This document shows positions 34,672 through 45,400 of a DNA stretch of 64,000 nucleotides, in pieces (position 1 is the stretch's first letter; every line of letters begins with the position of its first letter). The stretch is from the NCBI RefSeq assembly GCF_014323725.1, contig NZ_JABVED010000004.1, positions 62,001 to 126,000 of the forward strand, in the 5' to 3' direction. A program made the position numbers and the translations under genes. A model generated the notes under the pieces. That model had not been told where the DNA came from. It ran no database searches and worked only from the letters and a program-made list of their open reading frames with translations. This DNA comes from Actinokineospora xionganensis (GTDB lineage Bacteria; Actinomycetota; Actinomycetes; Mycobacteriales; Pseudonocardiaceae).

Positions 34672-35157
34672 GTGACGTGGACGTACTGCGAACACTGGAA
34701 CCGTGTGCTGAACAAGCCGCTGAGCCCGTTTGGCGAGAGCGAGGCACGCCGTCGACACGAGTCGGGCGATCTCTACACCGCCGTCGACGCGCGGCCGGAC
34801 GGGACGCGCATTCTCATTGAAGTCAGACTGGAGACCGGTTACTCGGCCACACGGTTCGTAGACGGACGCGGTCGCGACGAACTGGCGTATGTGTTCATGA
34901 GAAAAGGCGACAAACTGTTCCTCCAGGATATAATTTCCTACACCTATGGAGATGAGCAGGGCGCCAGGGGGCTGGCTCCACTGGTCGTGGAAAGTTGCGC
35001 CTACACATCCGAGGGGATTGTTCGCCACGAAATAGACGACTTGCGTGTGGAAACAATTGCTGTAACGGACTACGATTCAGTCGATGTGACTTCCCACTGG
35101 GAGCCGATTCCCGAGTTCGGGTCCTACGAGTCGATTTCCCGGTACGAGCGGGACTGA
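34672..35157 (+). CDS. Unrecognised protein, 161 aa
   Basis: A soluble mixed alpha/beta protein starting with GTG at 34672 (GAGGAG eight bases upstream). Sequence features: RILIEVRLETGYSATRFVDG, then LAYVFMRKGDKLFLQDIISY, and an acidic C-terminus with SVDVTSHWEPIPEFGSYESI. I recognise no domain. It may be a small immunity or island gene given its position. It is separated from the polyketide arm by a strong terminator. Confidence 0.65.
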   Translation: MTWTYCEHWNRVLNKPLSPFGESEARRRHESGDLYTAVDARPDGTRILIEVRLETGYSATRFVDGRGRDELAYVFMRKGDKLFLQDIISYTYGDEQGARGLAPLVVESCAYTSEGIVRHEIDDLRVETIAVTDYDSVDVTSHWEPIPEFGSYESISRYERD

Positions 35158-35200
35158 CCTGCCCCGATACCGTGTCCCCGGTGTAGGACAAACGCGAACG

Positions 35201-35246
35201 ACAGGCTCCTGGTGGATGCGATTTCCCGCACCCGCCAGGAGCCTGT
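35201..35246. terminator. Bidirectional terminator at the island/right-arm border
   Basis: A 20-base near-perfect stem (35201-35220 with 35227-35246; twelve perfect base pairs at the base, then one wobble and one mismatch) and a six-base loop lie between the convergent 161-aa gene and the thioesterase gene. Confidence 0.88.
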
Positions 35247-35272
35247 TCTCGCTTCGCCCGGTCGGGCGGCGT

Positions 35273-36040
35273 TCACCGCGGGCCGGCCACCCACGGCCGC
35301 AGTGCCGCCGAGACGATCCGGTGCGTGGACACCGCCTGCTCGAACACCGCGAAGTGCCCGCCGACGAGCGTGTGCAGGTCGGTCGACGCGGAGGTCAGCT
35401 CTTGCCAACGTTGCTGGCGGGCCAGGCTTGCCCGGGGGTCGTCGGTCGAGGCGAGGATCGTGATCGGGACGTCCGTCACCGGTTCCGGCACGTACTCGTA
35501 CGCCTCGCGGACGGTGAAGTCGCCGACGATGGCGGGCAGGATCATGTCCACCGCGCCGGCGTCGGCCAGCAGCCACTCCGGTGTCCCGCCGAGCCTGCGC
35601 AGCATCGCGATCAGTTCGGGGCGGGTCATCCCGGTCACCGGCGGGCCGTCGTCGACACCGCACTGCGGAGCGGCGCTGCCGGAGACGATGAGCCGCACGG
35701 GCGCCGGTCCCCCACGCCTGCGGATCTCCCGCAGCAGTTCGAAGCCGACGAGCGCGCCGTGGCTGTGCCCGTACACCGCGTACGGGCCGTCGACGGTCTC
35801 CAGCACCACCGACGCCAACTCCTCCACCAGCGGGCCCATCCGCTCGAACGCGGGCTCCCGCAGCCTGGACTCCCGCCCCGGCGGCTGGACCGGGTGCACG
35901 GCCACCCCGGGCATCCGGTCCAGCCAGGTGCGGTACGCCGAGCCGCCCGCGCCCGCGTGGGGCAGGCAGAACAGCGGCAGCCCCGGCCGGGTCAGGGCCC
36001 GCAGCGGCAGCCACCGGGCCGTGACGTCGACCGCGGTCAT
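35273..36040 (-). CDS. Type II thioesterase, 255 aa
   Basis: An alpha/beta hydrolase of the discrete editing-thioesterase group. It has LFCLPHAGAGGSAYRTW, the oxyanion region VQPPGRESRL, nucleophile Ser93 in YGHSHGAL, and the catalytic His in VGGHFAVF. Type II thioesterases remove stalled or wrong acyl groups from carrier proteins, keeping the PKS active. The start overlaps the FkbH-like stop (ATGA), and the gene is last in the right-arm operon. As no integrated thioesterase is visible in this window, it might also aid release, but editing is the usual role. Confidence 0.92.
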   Translation of the reverse strand: MTAVDVTARWLPLRALTRPGLPLFCLPHAGAGGSAYRTWLDRMPGVAVHPVQPPGRESRLREPAFERMGPLVEELASVVLETVDGPYAVYGHSHGALVGFELLREIRRRGGPAPVRLIVSGSAAPQCGVDDGPPVTGMTRPELIAMLRRLGGTPEWLLADAGAVDMILPAIVGDFTVREAYEYVPEPVTDVPITILASTDDPRASLARQQRWQELTSASTDLHTLVGGHFAVFEQAVSTHRIVSAALRPWVAGPR

Positions 36041-37110
36041 CCCAGCACCTCGACAGTGACGTAGGCGGGCGGCGGCTGCAGGGTGGACAGGTCGTTTTCC
36101 AAGACCACCTCGTCGCCGTGCCTGCCGACCTCGCGGAACCCGGCGAAGGCGTAGGTGATCTGCATCATCCGGTTGCGCCCGGTCTCCACGAAGTCCGCGC
36201 GGACCGTGACCTCGGCCGCCTTGGCCAACCCCATGATGTGGTTGAGCAGCACCATTCCGACGCCGCGCGACATCACCCGGCACGACATGAGCAGCATGCG
36301 CAGGTGCCAGACCCGCTCGCCCTTCTCCACCAGCGCCAGCCCGATCTTGCCGTAGCCGCCGAACTTGTCGGTGAGCGACGCGACCAGCAGCAGGTGGTCC
36401 GGCGAGGTCCGCAGTTCGTCGAGGTCCTCGTAGGAGTAGGTGCGGCCGGTCGAGTTGAGCTGGTTGGTGCGCACCGTCAGCTCCTCGGCCCGCTGCAGAT
36501 CCTCCTGGCGCGCGGGCTCGATGACGAACGAGAGCCCCAGGCTCGACAGGAACTCGTCGTTGGTGCCGACGAACTCGCGTTCCAGGTCGTCGCGGGCGAT
36601 CTGGCCTGCGTACATCTCGCGCCGCTTGGCCGACTCGTCGGTGACGAACCGGGGGATGAACTCGGGGCGGGCCAACGCCTCGTCGAGGTCGGCCACGTCC
36701 ACACAGGTCACCTCCGGCACGCCGTGGCCGACCTCGGCCCGCTCGAACTCCTGGTCGTCGATGAAGGCGAACGCGTCGAGGCCGAGGTTGAGCGCGCCGG
36801 CGATCCGCCGGATCGACTCGGACTTGGCGTTCCAGTTCGCCTGCGGGAACAGGAAGTACTCGGCGATGCCCAGCTCCCGCAGCTTCGCCATGGCCGCGTC
36901 GTGGTCGTTCTTGCTGGCGACGGAGTGCAACACCCCCATGCCGTCGAGCCTGCGGATGTGGTCGAGGACGGCGGGCCGCACGGCGACCTCGCCGTCCTCA
37001 AGTAACACCCCGTCCCACAGCGTGTTGTCGAGATCCCACACCACGCACTTGATCCGGCCGCGCACCGGCTTCTCCGGCGCGGGCGCCTGACGTTCTTCGA
37101 CGGTGGTCAC
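36037..37110 (-). CDS. fkbH: FkbH-like glyceryl-ACP synthase, 357 aa
   Basis: A HAD-type N-terminal domain with DLDNTLWDGVL (DxDxT nucleophile) and a C-terminal GNAT-like half (NQLNSTGRTYSYEDLDEL, LMSCRVMSRGVGMVLLNHI). FkbH proteins take 1,3-bisphosphoglycerate, dephosphorylate it and load a glyceryl group on a dedicated ACP, the first step to hydroxy- or methoxymalonyl-ACP. The start is GTG at 37110, coupled by GTGA to the dehydrogenase stop. Length matches FkbH of FK520-type clusters. Gene order K, J, I, H is preserved. Confidence 0.92.
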   Translation of the reverse strand: MTTVEERQAPAPEKPVRGRIKCVVWDLDNTLWDGVLLEDGEVAVRPAVLDHIRRLDGMGVLHSVASKNDHDAAMAKLRELGIAEYFLFPQANWNAKSESIRRIAGALNLGLDAFAFIDDQEFERAEVGHGVPEVTCVDVADLDEALARPEFIPRFVTDESAKRREMYAGQIARDDLEREFVGTNDEFLSSLGLSFVIEPARQEDLQRAEELTVRTNQLNSTGRTYSYEDLDELRTSPDHLLLVASLTDKFGGYGKIGLALVEKGERVWHLRMLLMSCRVMSRGVGMVLLNHIMGLAKAAEVTVRADFVETGRNRMMQITYAFAGFREVGRHGDEVVLENDLSTLQPPPAYVTVEVLG

Positions 37111-38264
37111 CGCGTCATCTCCCGGTATGCCTCGCCAGCGATGGTCATCCGCTGGACCTCGTTGCTGCCCTCGATGATCTCCATCACCTTGGCGTCGCGG
37201 TAAAGCCGCGCGACCGGGTAGTCGTCGCCGCACCCGTTCGCGCCGTGGATCTGGACCGCCTCGGACGCGTGCCGGGCGGCGGCGGTGGAGGCGAAGTACT
37301 TCGCCACCCAGGTCGCCATCAGGGTCGACGCCTCACCGGCGTCCTTGAGCCTGCCCGCCTCCGCGCACAGCATGCGGGCCGCCCGCACGTCGGTGACCAT
37401 GTCGGACACCTTCGCCTGGATCAGCGGCATGGTCCGCAGCAGCTCGCCGCCCACCCGCCTGCGCGAGGTGTAGTCCGCGCAGGCGTCCAGGCACGCCTGG
37501 ATGATGCCCACCGACCCGCAGGCCACGCTGTAGCGACCGAGGTCCAGCGTGCCGGTCAGCACCATCCCCGCGGTGAACCCGCTCGGGCCCACCAGCGCGT
37601 CGCCGTCGAGCCGAACGCCCCGGAAGGACACCTCGGCGAGCATGGACGCCCTGGTGCCGAGGATCTCCGGGATCGGGCGCACCTCGACCCCGGGGGTGTC
37701 GCGCGGCACGAGGAACGCGCCGATGCTCGCGTCGGTCTTGGCGAAGACCAGGAACACGTCGGCCCGCTGCCCGCCGGTGATCCACTTCTTGACGCCGTCG
37801 AGCACCCAGCCGCCGCCGGCGGGCACGGCGCGGGTGCTGATGCCCGCCGCGTCGCTGCCCGCCTCGGGCTCCGAGAGGCAGAACGCGCCGAGCGCCTCGC
37901 CCCGGGCGAGGACCCCGGCCCACCGCTCGCGCTGCGCCGCGGTGCCCCAGCGGCGCACGGTCCAGGAGACCATGGTGTGCACGGTGAGCAGGCTGCGCAC
38001 CGACGAGCAGCCCCGCCCCACCTCCTCGTGCAGCTCGCCGAGAGTGACCATGTCGATCCCCGCGCCGCCGTCCTCGACGGGCAGGAACGGCGCCCACAGA
38101 CCGGCCGCGCCGATGCGGTCGAGCAGGTCCTCCGGCACGGCGCCCGCGCGTTCGAAACCGTTGGCGTGCGGGGTGATGTGCGTGTCCACGAAGGCCCGCG
38201 CCGCGGCGCGGTCGCGCACTTGGTCACCCGGCGGTGCGAGCAGCACCGGGGCGGCCACCGTCAC
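37107..38264 (-). CDS. fkbI: FkbI-like acyl-ACP dehydrogenase, 385 aa
   Basis: Acyl-CoA dehydrogenase fold: LWAPFLPVEDGGAGIDMVTL, FCLSEPEAGSDAAGI and WVLDGVKKWITGGQRADVFLV (flavin region), then AVQIHGANGCGDDYPVARLYRDAKVMEIIEGSNEVQ with the catalytic Glu in the EGSNE position. In extender pathways FkbI and FkbK oxidise glyceryl-ACP to hydroxymalonyl-ACP. GTG start overlaps the ACP stop (GTGA). It is clearly different from the dehydrogenase at 24.6 kb, so the two likely have separate substrates. Confidence 0.9.
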   Translation of the reverse strand: MTVAAPVLLAPPGDQVRDRAAARAFVDTHITPHANGFERAGAVPEDLLDRIGAAGLWAPFLPVEDGGAGIDMVTLGELHEEVGRGCSSVRSLLTVHTMVSWTVRRWGTAAQRERWAGVLARGEALGAFCLSEPEAGSDAAGISTRAVPAGGGWVLDGVKKWITGGQRADVFLVFAKTDASIGAFLVPRDTPGVEVRPIPEILGTRASMLAEVSFRGVRLDGDALVGPSGFTAGMVLTGTLDLGRYSVACGSVGIIQACLDACADYTSRRRVGGELLRTMPLIQAKVSDMVTDVRAARMLCAEAGRLKDAGEASTLMATWVAKYFASTAAARHASEAVQIHGANGCGDDYPVARLYRDAKVMEIIEGSNEVQRMTIAGEAYREMTR

Positions 38265-38515
38265 ACCCCCGCCGGGGCCGGCGAGAGCCTGCCGACCAGC
38301 GCGGCCATCGAGTCCGCGGTGCGGAAGTGGTCGAGCTGCAGCTCGTCGTTGGGGATGGTGACGCCGAAGGTCTTCTCCACGAACATGACCAGCTCCATGG
38401 CGAACAACGAGTTCACGAAGCCGAGCTGGAAGATGTCCTGCGCGGCGTCGATCTCCACCTGCGGGTAGCGGCCGCGGATGAAGGTGAGGATCTGCGCCTG
38501 GGCGGTGTCGGACAT
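38261..38515 (-). CDS. fkbJ: Discrete acyl carrier protein (FkbJ-like), 84 aa
   Basis: A small acidic carrier protein with the phosphopantetheine site in QLGFVNSLFAMELVMFVE; the serine follows Asn instead of the common Asp, as in FkbJ-type carriers. It holds the glyceryl to hydroxymalonyl unit during processing by FkbH, FkbK and FkbI. The ATG at 38513-38515 has AAAGGAGA seven bases upstream. Located 29 bases after the FkbK-like stop. Confidence 0.92.
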   Translation of the reverse strand: MSDTAQAQILTFIRGRYPQVEIDAAQDIFQLGFVNSLFAMELVMFVEKTFGVTIPNDELQLDHFRTADSMAALVGRLSPAPAGV

Positions 38516-38544
38516 GCTGTTCTCTCCTTTGTAGACGGTGTAAT

Positions 38545-39408
38545 TCAGTGGGTGACGCGGTTGGAGCCGCGGTAGTCGTAGAAGCCCCGGCCGGTCTTTC
38601 GGCCGTGCAGCCCGGCGGCGGTCATCTCGCGCAGCAGCGGGCACGGGCGGTACTTGCTGTCGGCGTAGTGCTCGTAGAGCACCTCCACGCTGTAGAGGAT
38701 GGTGTCGACCCCGATCAGGTCGGCGGTCTCCAAAGGGCCCATGGGATGGCCGAAGCAGCCGCGGAACACCTCGTCGACCGACTCGGCGGTGGCGACGCCC
38801 TCGTGGACCAGGAAGGCGGCCTCGTTGACGGTGAGCATGAGCACCCGGTTGGAGATGAACCCGCAGGCGTCCTTGACGTCGACGGCCTTCTTGCCCATCG
38901 CGGTCAGCAGCGCCTTGGTGCGCTCGACGGTCTCCGGCGTGGTGTGGAAACCGGGGATCAGCTCGACGGTGGCCTTGGCGGGCACCGGGTTCATGAAGTG
39001 CACGCCGACCACCTGGCCGGGCCTGCCGGTCACCGCGGCCACCTTGGTGATGGGGATGGCCGAGGTGTTGACGATGAACACCGTCTCCGCGCCGCAGGCG
39101 GCGTCGAGCGCCTCGTAGACCTCCCGCTTGACGTCCCAGTTCTCGGTGACGTTCTCGATGACCACGTCCGCCTTGGCCACCGAGTCCGCGCCGATGCCGG
39201 TGCTGATCCGCGACAGCACCTCGTCGGCGTCGAGCACCGGGCCGCCCATGAGCCCGCTGAGCCTGCAGTTGTGCCTGATGGTCGCCAGCGCCTCGGTGAG
39301 GATGGCCTCGCTGGTGTCGACCAGGATCACCTCGTGCCCGGTCTGCGCGAGGTTCTGGGCCACTCCGACGCCCATCACCCCCGCGCCGACAACTCCGATC
39401 ACGGTCAT
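38545..39408 (-). CDS. fkbK: FkbK-like 3-hydroxyacyl dehydrogenase, 287 aa
   Basis: A 3-hydroxyacyl-CoA dehydrogenase: Rossmann motif GVVGAGVMGVGVAQNLAQTG at the N-terminus, VVIENVTENWDVKREVYEAL, the catalytic region NTSAIPITKVAAVTGRPGQVVGVHFMNPV, and the C-terminal domain with GFISNRVLMLTVNEAAFLVHEGVA and HPMGPLETADLIGVDT. In the FkbG-K pathway it oxidises the hydroxyl of glyceryl-ACP. The ATG follows GGAGAGG. It lies 25 bases after the bimodular PKS stop. Confidence 0.9.
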   Translation of the reverse strand: MTVIGVVGAGVMGVGVAQNLAQTGHEVILVDTSEAILTEALATIRHNCRLSGLMGGPVLDADEVLSRISTGIGADSVAKADVVIENVTENWDVKREVYEALDAACGAETVFIVNTSAIPITKVAAVTGRPGQVVGVHFMNPVPAKATVELIPGFHTTPETVERTKALLTAMGKKAVDVKDACGFISNRVLMLTVNEAAFLVHEGVATAESVDEVFRGCFGHPMGPLETADLIGVDTILYSVEVLYEHYADSKYRPCPLLREMTAAGLHGRKTGRGFYDYRGSNRVTH

Positions 39409-39433
39409 GACCTCTCCATTTCTCTGGTTGTTG

Positions 39434-42400
39434 CTAACGGGCACGCCGCCGGGCGGCGGATGCTTCGAGGCCGGATCGGCGCAGCTGCGCGCGGACATGG
39501 CTGTCGCCGTCGTCCGGGTTCGCCGCCGACGTCGCGCCCGCGGCGGCGGCGTCGATCACCTTGGCCAGCGCGGCCACGGTGGGCGCCTCGTAGAGGATGT
39601 GCGGCGGCAGTTCGGCGAGCCCGAACTCCGTGCGCAGAGCGGTCACGATGGTGACGCCGAGCAGTGAGTTCCCGCCCAGTTCGAAGAAGTTGTCGCCGAC
39701 CCCGACCCGCCGCAGCCGCAGCGACTCGCACCAGGTCTCGGCGATGGTCTCCTCGGTGTGTCCGGACGGCTCCTGGTAGAAGGTCACCAGTTCCGGGCGC
39801 GGGTGTCGTTCCCCGCCGCCGCCCGCGGGGGCGGTGACCGCTTCCAGGGTGAACCGGGCGCTGCCCGTGACCACGGTCTCGAAGTCCTGTGTGGACACCA
39901 CGACCCTGGTCTCGCCGCTGTTCACGGCGCGCAGCAGCGAGCGCCAGCCGTCGTCGAAACCGATGCCGAAGCGCGCCCGGTTCTCCCGGAAGAACTTCTG
40001 CAGCTTCTCGTCGTACCCGGCGAGGCCGTCCTCCCAGGCGTTCCACGTCCACTCGCCCCAGCCGACCGAGAGCACCCGCCGACCGGTCGCGGCGGCCTGG
40101 TGGGCCCACGCGTCGAGGAAGGCGTTGGCGGCGCAGTAGTCCACCTGCCCCGGGCCGCCGCCGGTGGCGGAGGTGATGGAGGAGAACAGGACGAGGAAGT
40201 CCAGATCGATCTCGTCGGGCTCGCCGATCCGCAGCGCTTCGGCCACCGCGAGGGTGCCGGCGATCTTGGGCGCCAGCACCTGGTCGAGCTCCTCGTGGCG
40301 CTTGAACTGCATCAGCCCCATGGACGGCACGCCCGCGGCGTGGATCACCCCGTGCAGGCCGCCGAACCGCTCGACGGCGACGTCGACCGCGCGCCGGACG
40401 TCGGCGGTCACGGCCACGTCGCCGACGACGATCTCGACCTCCGCGCCGTCGGCGATCAGCCGCGACACCTTGGCGACCCGGGCGGCGGTGGCTTCGTCGA
40501 CGGCGACTGTTCCGGCGAGGACACCGGGCCAGTCGGCGCGCGGCGGGAGGCCGCTTCGGCCCAGCAGCACCAGTCTCGCCCGGCACTCGCGGGCCAGGTG
40601 GTCGGCCAGGCCCAGCGCGATGCCGCCGAGCCCGCCGGTGATCAGGTAGACGCCGCGGGCCCGGAGCACCGCGGTGTCCGCGTTCTGTTCCGCGGTCGGG
40701 GAAAGCGTGGGCGTGGGCAGGGTGGTGGACATGGCCTCGTAGCCCGGAACCCACCGCCTCCCATGCCGCAGCGCCACGATTCGGTCGGTCAGGGGCGTGC
40801 GCAGTTCGTTCGCGACCGACGCGGGGGACGCGCCGTCGTCGAGGTCGATCAGGCGGGCGGTGACCTTCGGGTACTCCAGCGGGATCACCAGGCACGGCCC
40901 GGTGAGGGTGGCGCCGTACGGGTTGGTGACGTCCTCCCCCAACACCTGTTGCGTGCCCGCGACCGCGATGTCCAGCGACCACGCGTCCGCCCCCAGTTCG
41001 CCCGCCGCCCGGGCCAGCGCGACCAGGGTGTGCAGCCCGTGGGAGACGGTCTGCTCGGCGGCGGCGGGGTCGAGGGTCCACAGGTGGGTCACCCGCCGCA
41101 GGGGGCGACCGGCCGCGCGCAGGTGGCGGAGCATGGCGCGGGTGTCGTCGACGTCGCCCGGCCGGACCGTGTACCCGTCGTCGGTGACCGCGTACGCCTC
41201 GCCCGGTCGGACCAGGCTCACCGGGCCGAGCCGGGACGCGATCTCGTCGGCCCGCCCGTCGCGGGTGTAGACCAGCCACGACTCCGGCCGCTCGGCGGGC
41301 GCGGGCGCGGCGGTCTGACGCCACACCGGCAGGTGCTGCCACTGCTCCTCGGGAAGCTTCGGCAGGGTGGCGATGGCGTCGAACAGGTTCGCCGCGTCCG
41401 GCAGGGCGAGTGCCTGGCGCTGTCCGGGAATCCTTGGCGCGGCGTCGATCCAGTAGCGCTGCCGCTGGAACGGGTAGGTCGGCAGCGGCACCCGGCCGGG
41501 CAGCGCGGCGTCGTCGGCCCGTTCGGACCCGCGACCGTGGTAAGCCGCCCAGTCGACGTCCACGCCGAGCAGCCACAGCCGGGCCAGGCAGTCGGTGAGG
41601 ACCGCGTCGTCCGGGCGGCTGTCGCCGGCGGCGGGCAGCGCGCTGAGGATCTGGGGCCAGCGCGGCGGCGGGCAGCCCGCGGACCGCAGGAGCGCGCCGA
41701 GCGACTGACCGGGGCCGATCTCGACCACGGCCAGTTCCGGGTCGGCCAGCAGCGCCTCGGCCGCGGCGGCGAACTCCACCGTGGCGCACATGTGCCGGGC
41801 CCAGTACGCCGGATCGCACACCAGCGCGGCGTCGGCCCGCTCACCGGTGGCATTGGAGATATACGGCAGGTTCGGCGGGTTCAGCGTGATGTTGGCCCGC
41901 ACCCACTCGGTGAGCTCGGCGCCGATCGGCGCGAGCATCCTGCTGTGGAAGGCGTGCGTGGTCCGCAGCGCCCGGCACGCGACCTCGTCGCGGCGCAGGT
42001 CGGCGAGCAACGCGTCCGTCGACTCGACGGGACCGGCCAGCACGACGACCTGGGGTCCGTTGACCGCGGCCACGTCGAGGCCCCGCTCGTCGATGCCGTA
42101 CCGCTCGCGCAGTTCGGCCACCGTGAGCGACACCGCGACCATCGCGCCGGGGTCGGCCGTGCCGATCAGCTTGGCCCGGTGGGCGACCAGGGCCAGCGCG
42201 TCCGGCAGGGAGAGCACGCCCGCGAGACAGGCCGCGACGTACTCGCCGAGGCTGTAGCCGAACATGATCTCCGGGCGCAGCCCCCAGGCCATCATGGTGC
42301 GGGCCAGGGCGTACTCGACGGCGAACAGCGCGGGCTGGACGACCTCGGTGCGCTCCAGCGCGTCCGCGCGCGGGTCGTCTGGAGCGGCGGAGCGGCCGAG

Positions 42401-45400
42401 CAGGGCGCCCAGATCGGCCCCGGCCGCCCGCTCCCCCGCCACCAGATCCACCAAGTCCACGTCGAGCGAGTCGCGCAGCAGCGCGGCGCACTCGTCCAAC
42501 TCGGCGCGGAACACGGGTTCGCGGCGGTACAACTCACGCACCAGGCCCGGGTACTGCTCGCCGACGCCGGCGAACAGGAACGCGACCCGCCTGCCGCGCA
42601 CCGCGTCCACCCGGCCGAGCAGCGCGCCGCCGGACAGCGCGGCGACCGCCTCGTCGGTGCTGCCCGCGACCAGCGCGCGCCGGTGCTCGAAGGTCTTGCG
42701 GCCGACTTGGAGGGTGTAGGCGACGTCGAGCAGCCGGGTCTGCGGCGCCGCCGCCAGGTGCGCGGCGAGCCGCTCGCAGGACTGGTCGATGGCCGCGGTG
42801 TTGCGCGCGGACACCGTCACCACCTGATAGCGCCGGGCCGTGTCGGACTCGGCCCGCGAGACCTCGCGGACCGGGGCCTGCTCGACCACCACGTGCACGT
42901 TGGTGCCGCCCATGCCGAGCGAGTTGATGCCCGCGATCGGCTTGCGCCCGCCGCGCGGCCGCCACGGGGTGAGCGCGGTGTTGACGTAGAACGGGCTGTT
43001 CTCGAAGTCGATGTCGGGGTTGGGGCTGGTGTAGTGCAGGCTCGGCGGGATCACGCCGTCACGCAGGGCCAGCGACGTCTTGATCAGCCCGGTGACCCCG
43101 GCGGCGCGGTCCAGGTGCCCGATGTTGGTCTTGACCGAGCCGATCGGGCAGTACTGGGTGGTCTCGGTGGGCCCGAACGCGCGGGTGAGCGCGGCGACCT
43201 CGATGGGGTCGCCGAGTTCGGTGGCGGTGCCGTGCGCCTCGATGTAGCTGACGTCCTCGCCCGTCACCCCGGCGTTGGCCATGGCGTCGGCGATGACCCT
43301 GGCCTGACCGACCACGCTGGGCGCGGTGTAGCCGACCTTGAGCGCCCCGTCGTTGTTCATCGCCGAGCCGCGGATCACCGACCAGATGTGGTCGCCGTCG
43401 CGCAGGGCGTGCGAGAGCCGCTTGAGCACGACGACGGCGGCTCCGTCGCCGAACATGCTGCCGCGGGCCTGGGCGTCGAAGGTCCGCACGTGCCCGTCCG
43501 GGGACTCCATGCCGCCCGGCGCGAACTCGTGGCCGACCTTGTCCGGCACCCGGATGGACACCCCGCCCGCGATGGCGAGTTCGCAGTCGCCCCCGCGCAG
43601 GCTCTGCATCGCCATGTGGGTGGCGACCAGGGACGTGGAGCAGAAGGTCTGCACGGCCACGCTCGGGCCGTGCAGGTCGAACAGGTAGGACACGGTGGTG
43701 GTCAGGGCGTCCTTCTCGTTGCCCATGATGATCTCGTAGGTGCTGACCTCGCCCTCGGCGAACATCTGCTCGGGCATCCGCAGCAGGTAGGTGCTCAGGT
43801 TGGTGCCGCCGAACACGCCGACCCGGTCGCGGTTCTCCGGCGCGGCGTAGCCCGCCTGCTCCAGCGCCTCCCAGCAGACCTCCAGGAACAGCCGCTGCTG
43901 CGGGTCGGTCAGGGCCGCCATCCGCGGGCTGATGCCGAAGAAGGACGCGTCGAACCCGGCCACGTCGTCGAGCACCGGTCGGGCCGGGACGTAGGCGGGG
44001 TCGCCGATCAGCTTCGGGTCGACCCCGGAGTCGAGCAGCTCCTCCGGGGTGAAGAAGCTGATGGACTCCACGCCGTCGCACAGGTTGCGCCAGAACGTGG
44101 CCACGTCGGCCGCGCCGGGGAACCGGCCCGCCATGCCGACCACCGCGATCGGGTCGTCCACATCGGGCTCGGCGGTGGTCGCGCGCGGGGCTCGGGCCAC
44201 GACCGCGGGCGCGGCGACCGTCCCACCCTGCTGGTCCAGCATGACGGCGAGGGCCTGCACCGTCGGCGCCTCGAACAGGGCCACCGACGGCACGGTGAGC
44301 CCGGAGCGCTTCTTGACCAGGGCCAGCATCTGCAGGGCCAGCAGCGAGTTGCCGCTCAGGTCGAAGAAGTTGTCCCGGGTCCCGACCGGCTCGACGCCGA
44401 GCACCTCCGACCACAGCTCGGCCAGCATCCGCTCGGTCGCCGACAGCGGCGGGCTGTAGGGCTGGGGCAGGTCGGGGCGCGGGAACCGCTCCCCCGCCGC
44501 GACCGGTTCGCCGAGGACGGTGGTGACCCGCGGGAGCCGGTCGTCCAGTCCGCCCGCGGCGACCACGATCTCGGGTCGCCCGGCGGCGAGCAGCCCGTCG
44601 AAGGCGGCGAGCCCCTCGGCGGTCGTCATGGAGTGGGCGTGCATGACCGCGCCGAAGCCGCCTTCGATCTTGGCCAGGGTGCAGGCCCAGGTGTCCCACT
44701 CGGCCGCGATCCACGTGGTCGGCGAGTCCGGCCGGTGGGCCACGGCGGTGAGCGCCGCGTTGGCCGCGGCGTAGCTGCCGAACGCCAGCCCGCCCAGGAT
44801 CGCCGAGGTGGAGGCGAACACGAGGCAGAATTCCGGCGCCTCGGGCAGGTCGGCCAGCGCCTCGGCGAGCACCCGGGCGCCGACCACCTTGGCGCCGAAG
44901 TGCCGGTCGACGGCGTCCTGGTCGAGGTCGCGCAGCGGCCGGAACGTCTCCGGGCCGGTCTGCGCGGCGGCGTGGACCACCCCGTGCGGCGTGCCGATCT
45001 CGTCGAACAGCGCGCGCATGGCAGCCGCGTCGGTCACGTCCACCTTGGGCGTGCGGACCTCCGCTCCGAGCGCGCGCAAACGCTCGACAGCGGCCCGGCG
45101 GCCGTTGCCGACGCCGGCGCGGCTGGTCAGCACCAGCCGCCCGGCGCCCGCCAGGACCAGGTGCTCGGCCACCAGCAGCCCGACGTCGCCGAGACCGCCG
45201 GTGATCAGGTAGGTGCCGCCGGGGCGGATCGAGAGCGCGGCGCCCGACTTGCCCGGCTCGACGGGGACGAAGGAGCGGACGTGCCTGCGGCCGGCGCGGT
45301 ACGCGGCGAGGACGTCCTGCGAGCGGTGCCGCAGTTCGCCTGCCAGCGCGCGGACCGCCGCCTCGAGGTCACCGTCCGGGTCCAGGTCGACGGCCCGGCA

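Larger units (their letters stand above)
25977..35157. other. Accessory/defence island between the two polyketide arms
   Basis: Twelve genes unrelated to polyketide synthesis occupy the gap between the converging arms, bordered by two strong terminators. Contents are regulatory, nucleotide-metabolic, exonuclease, radical SAM and HEPN defence genes. DNA at 31.0-34.3 kb has visibly lower GC and more A/T-ending codons than the surroundings, suggesting acquisition. I find no integrase, flanking direct repeat or tRNA gene. Confidence 0.65.
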
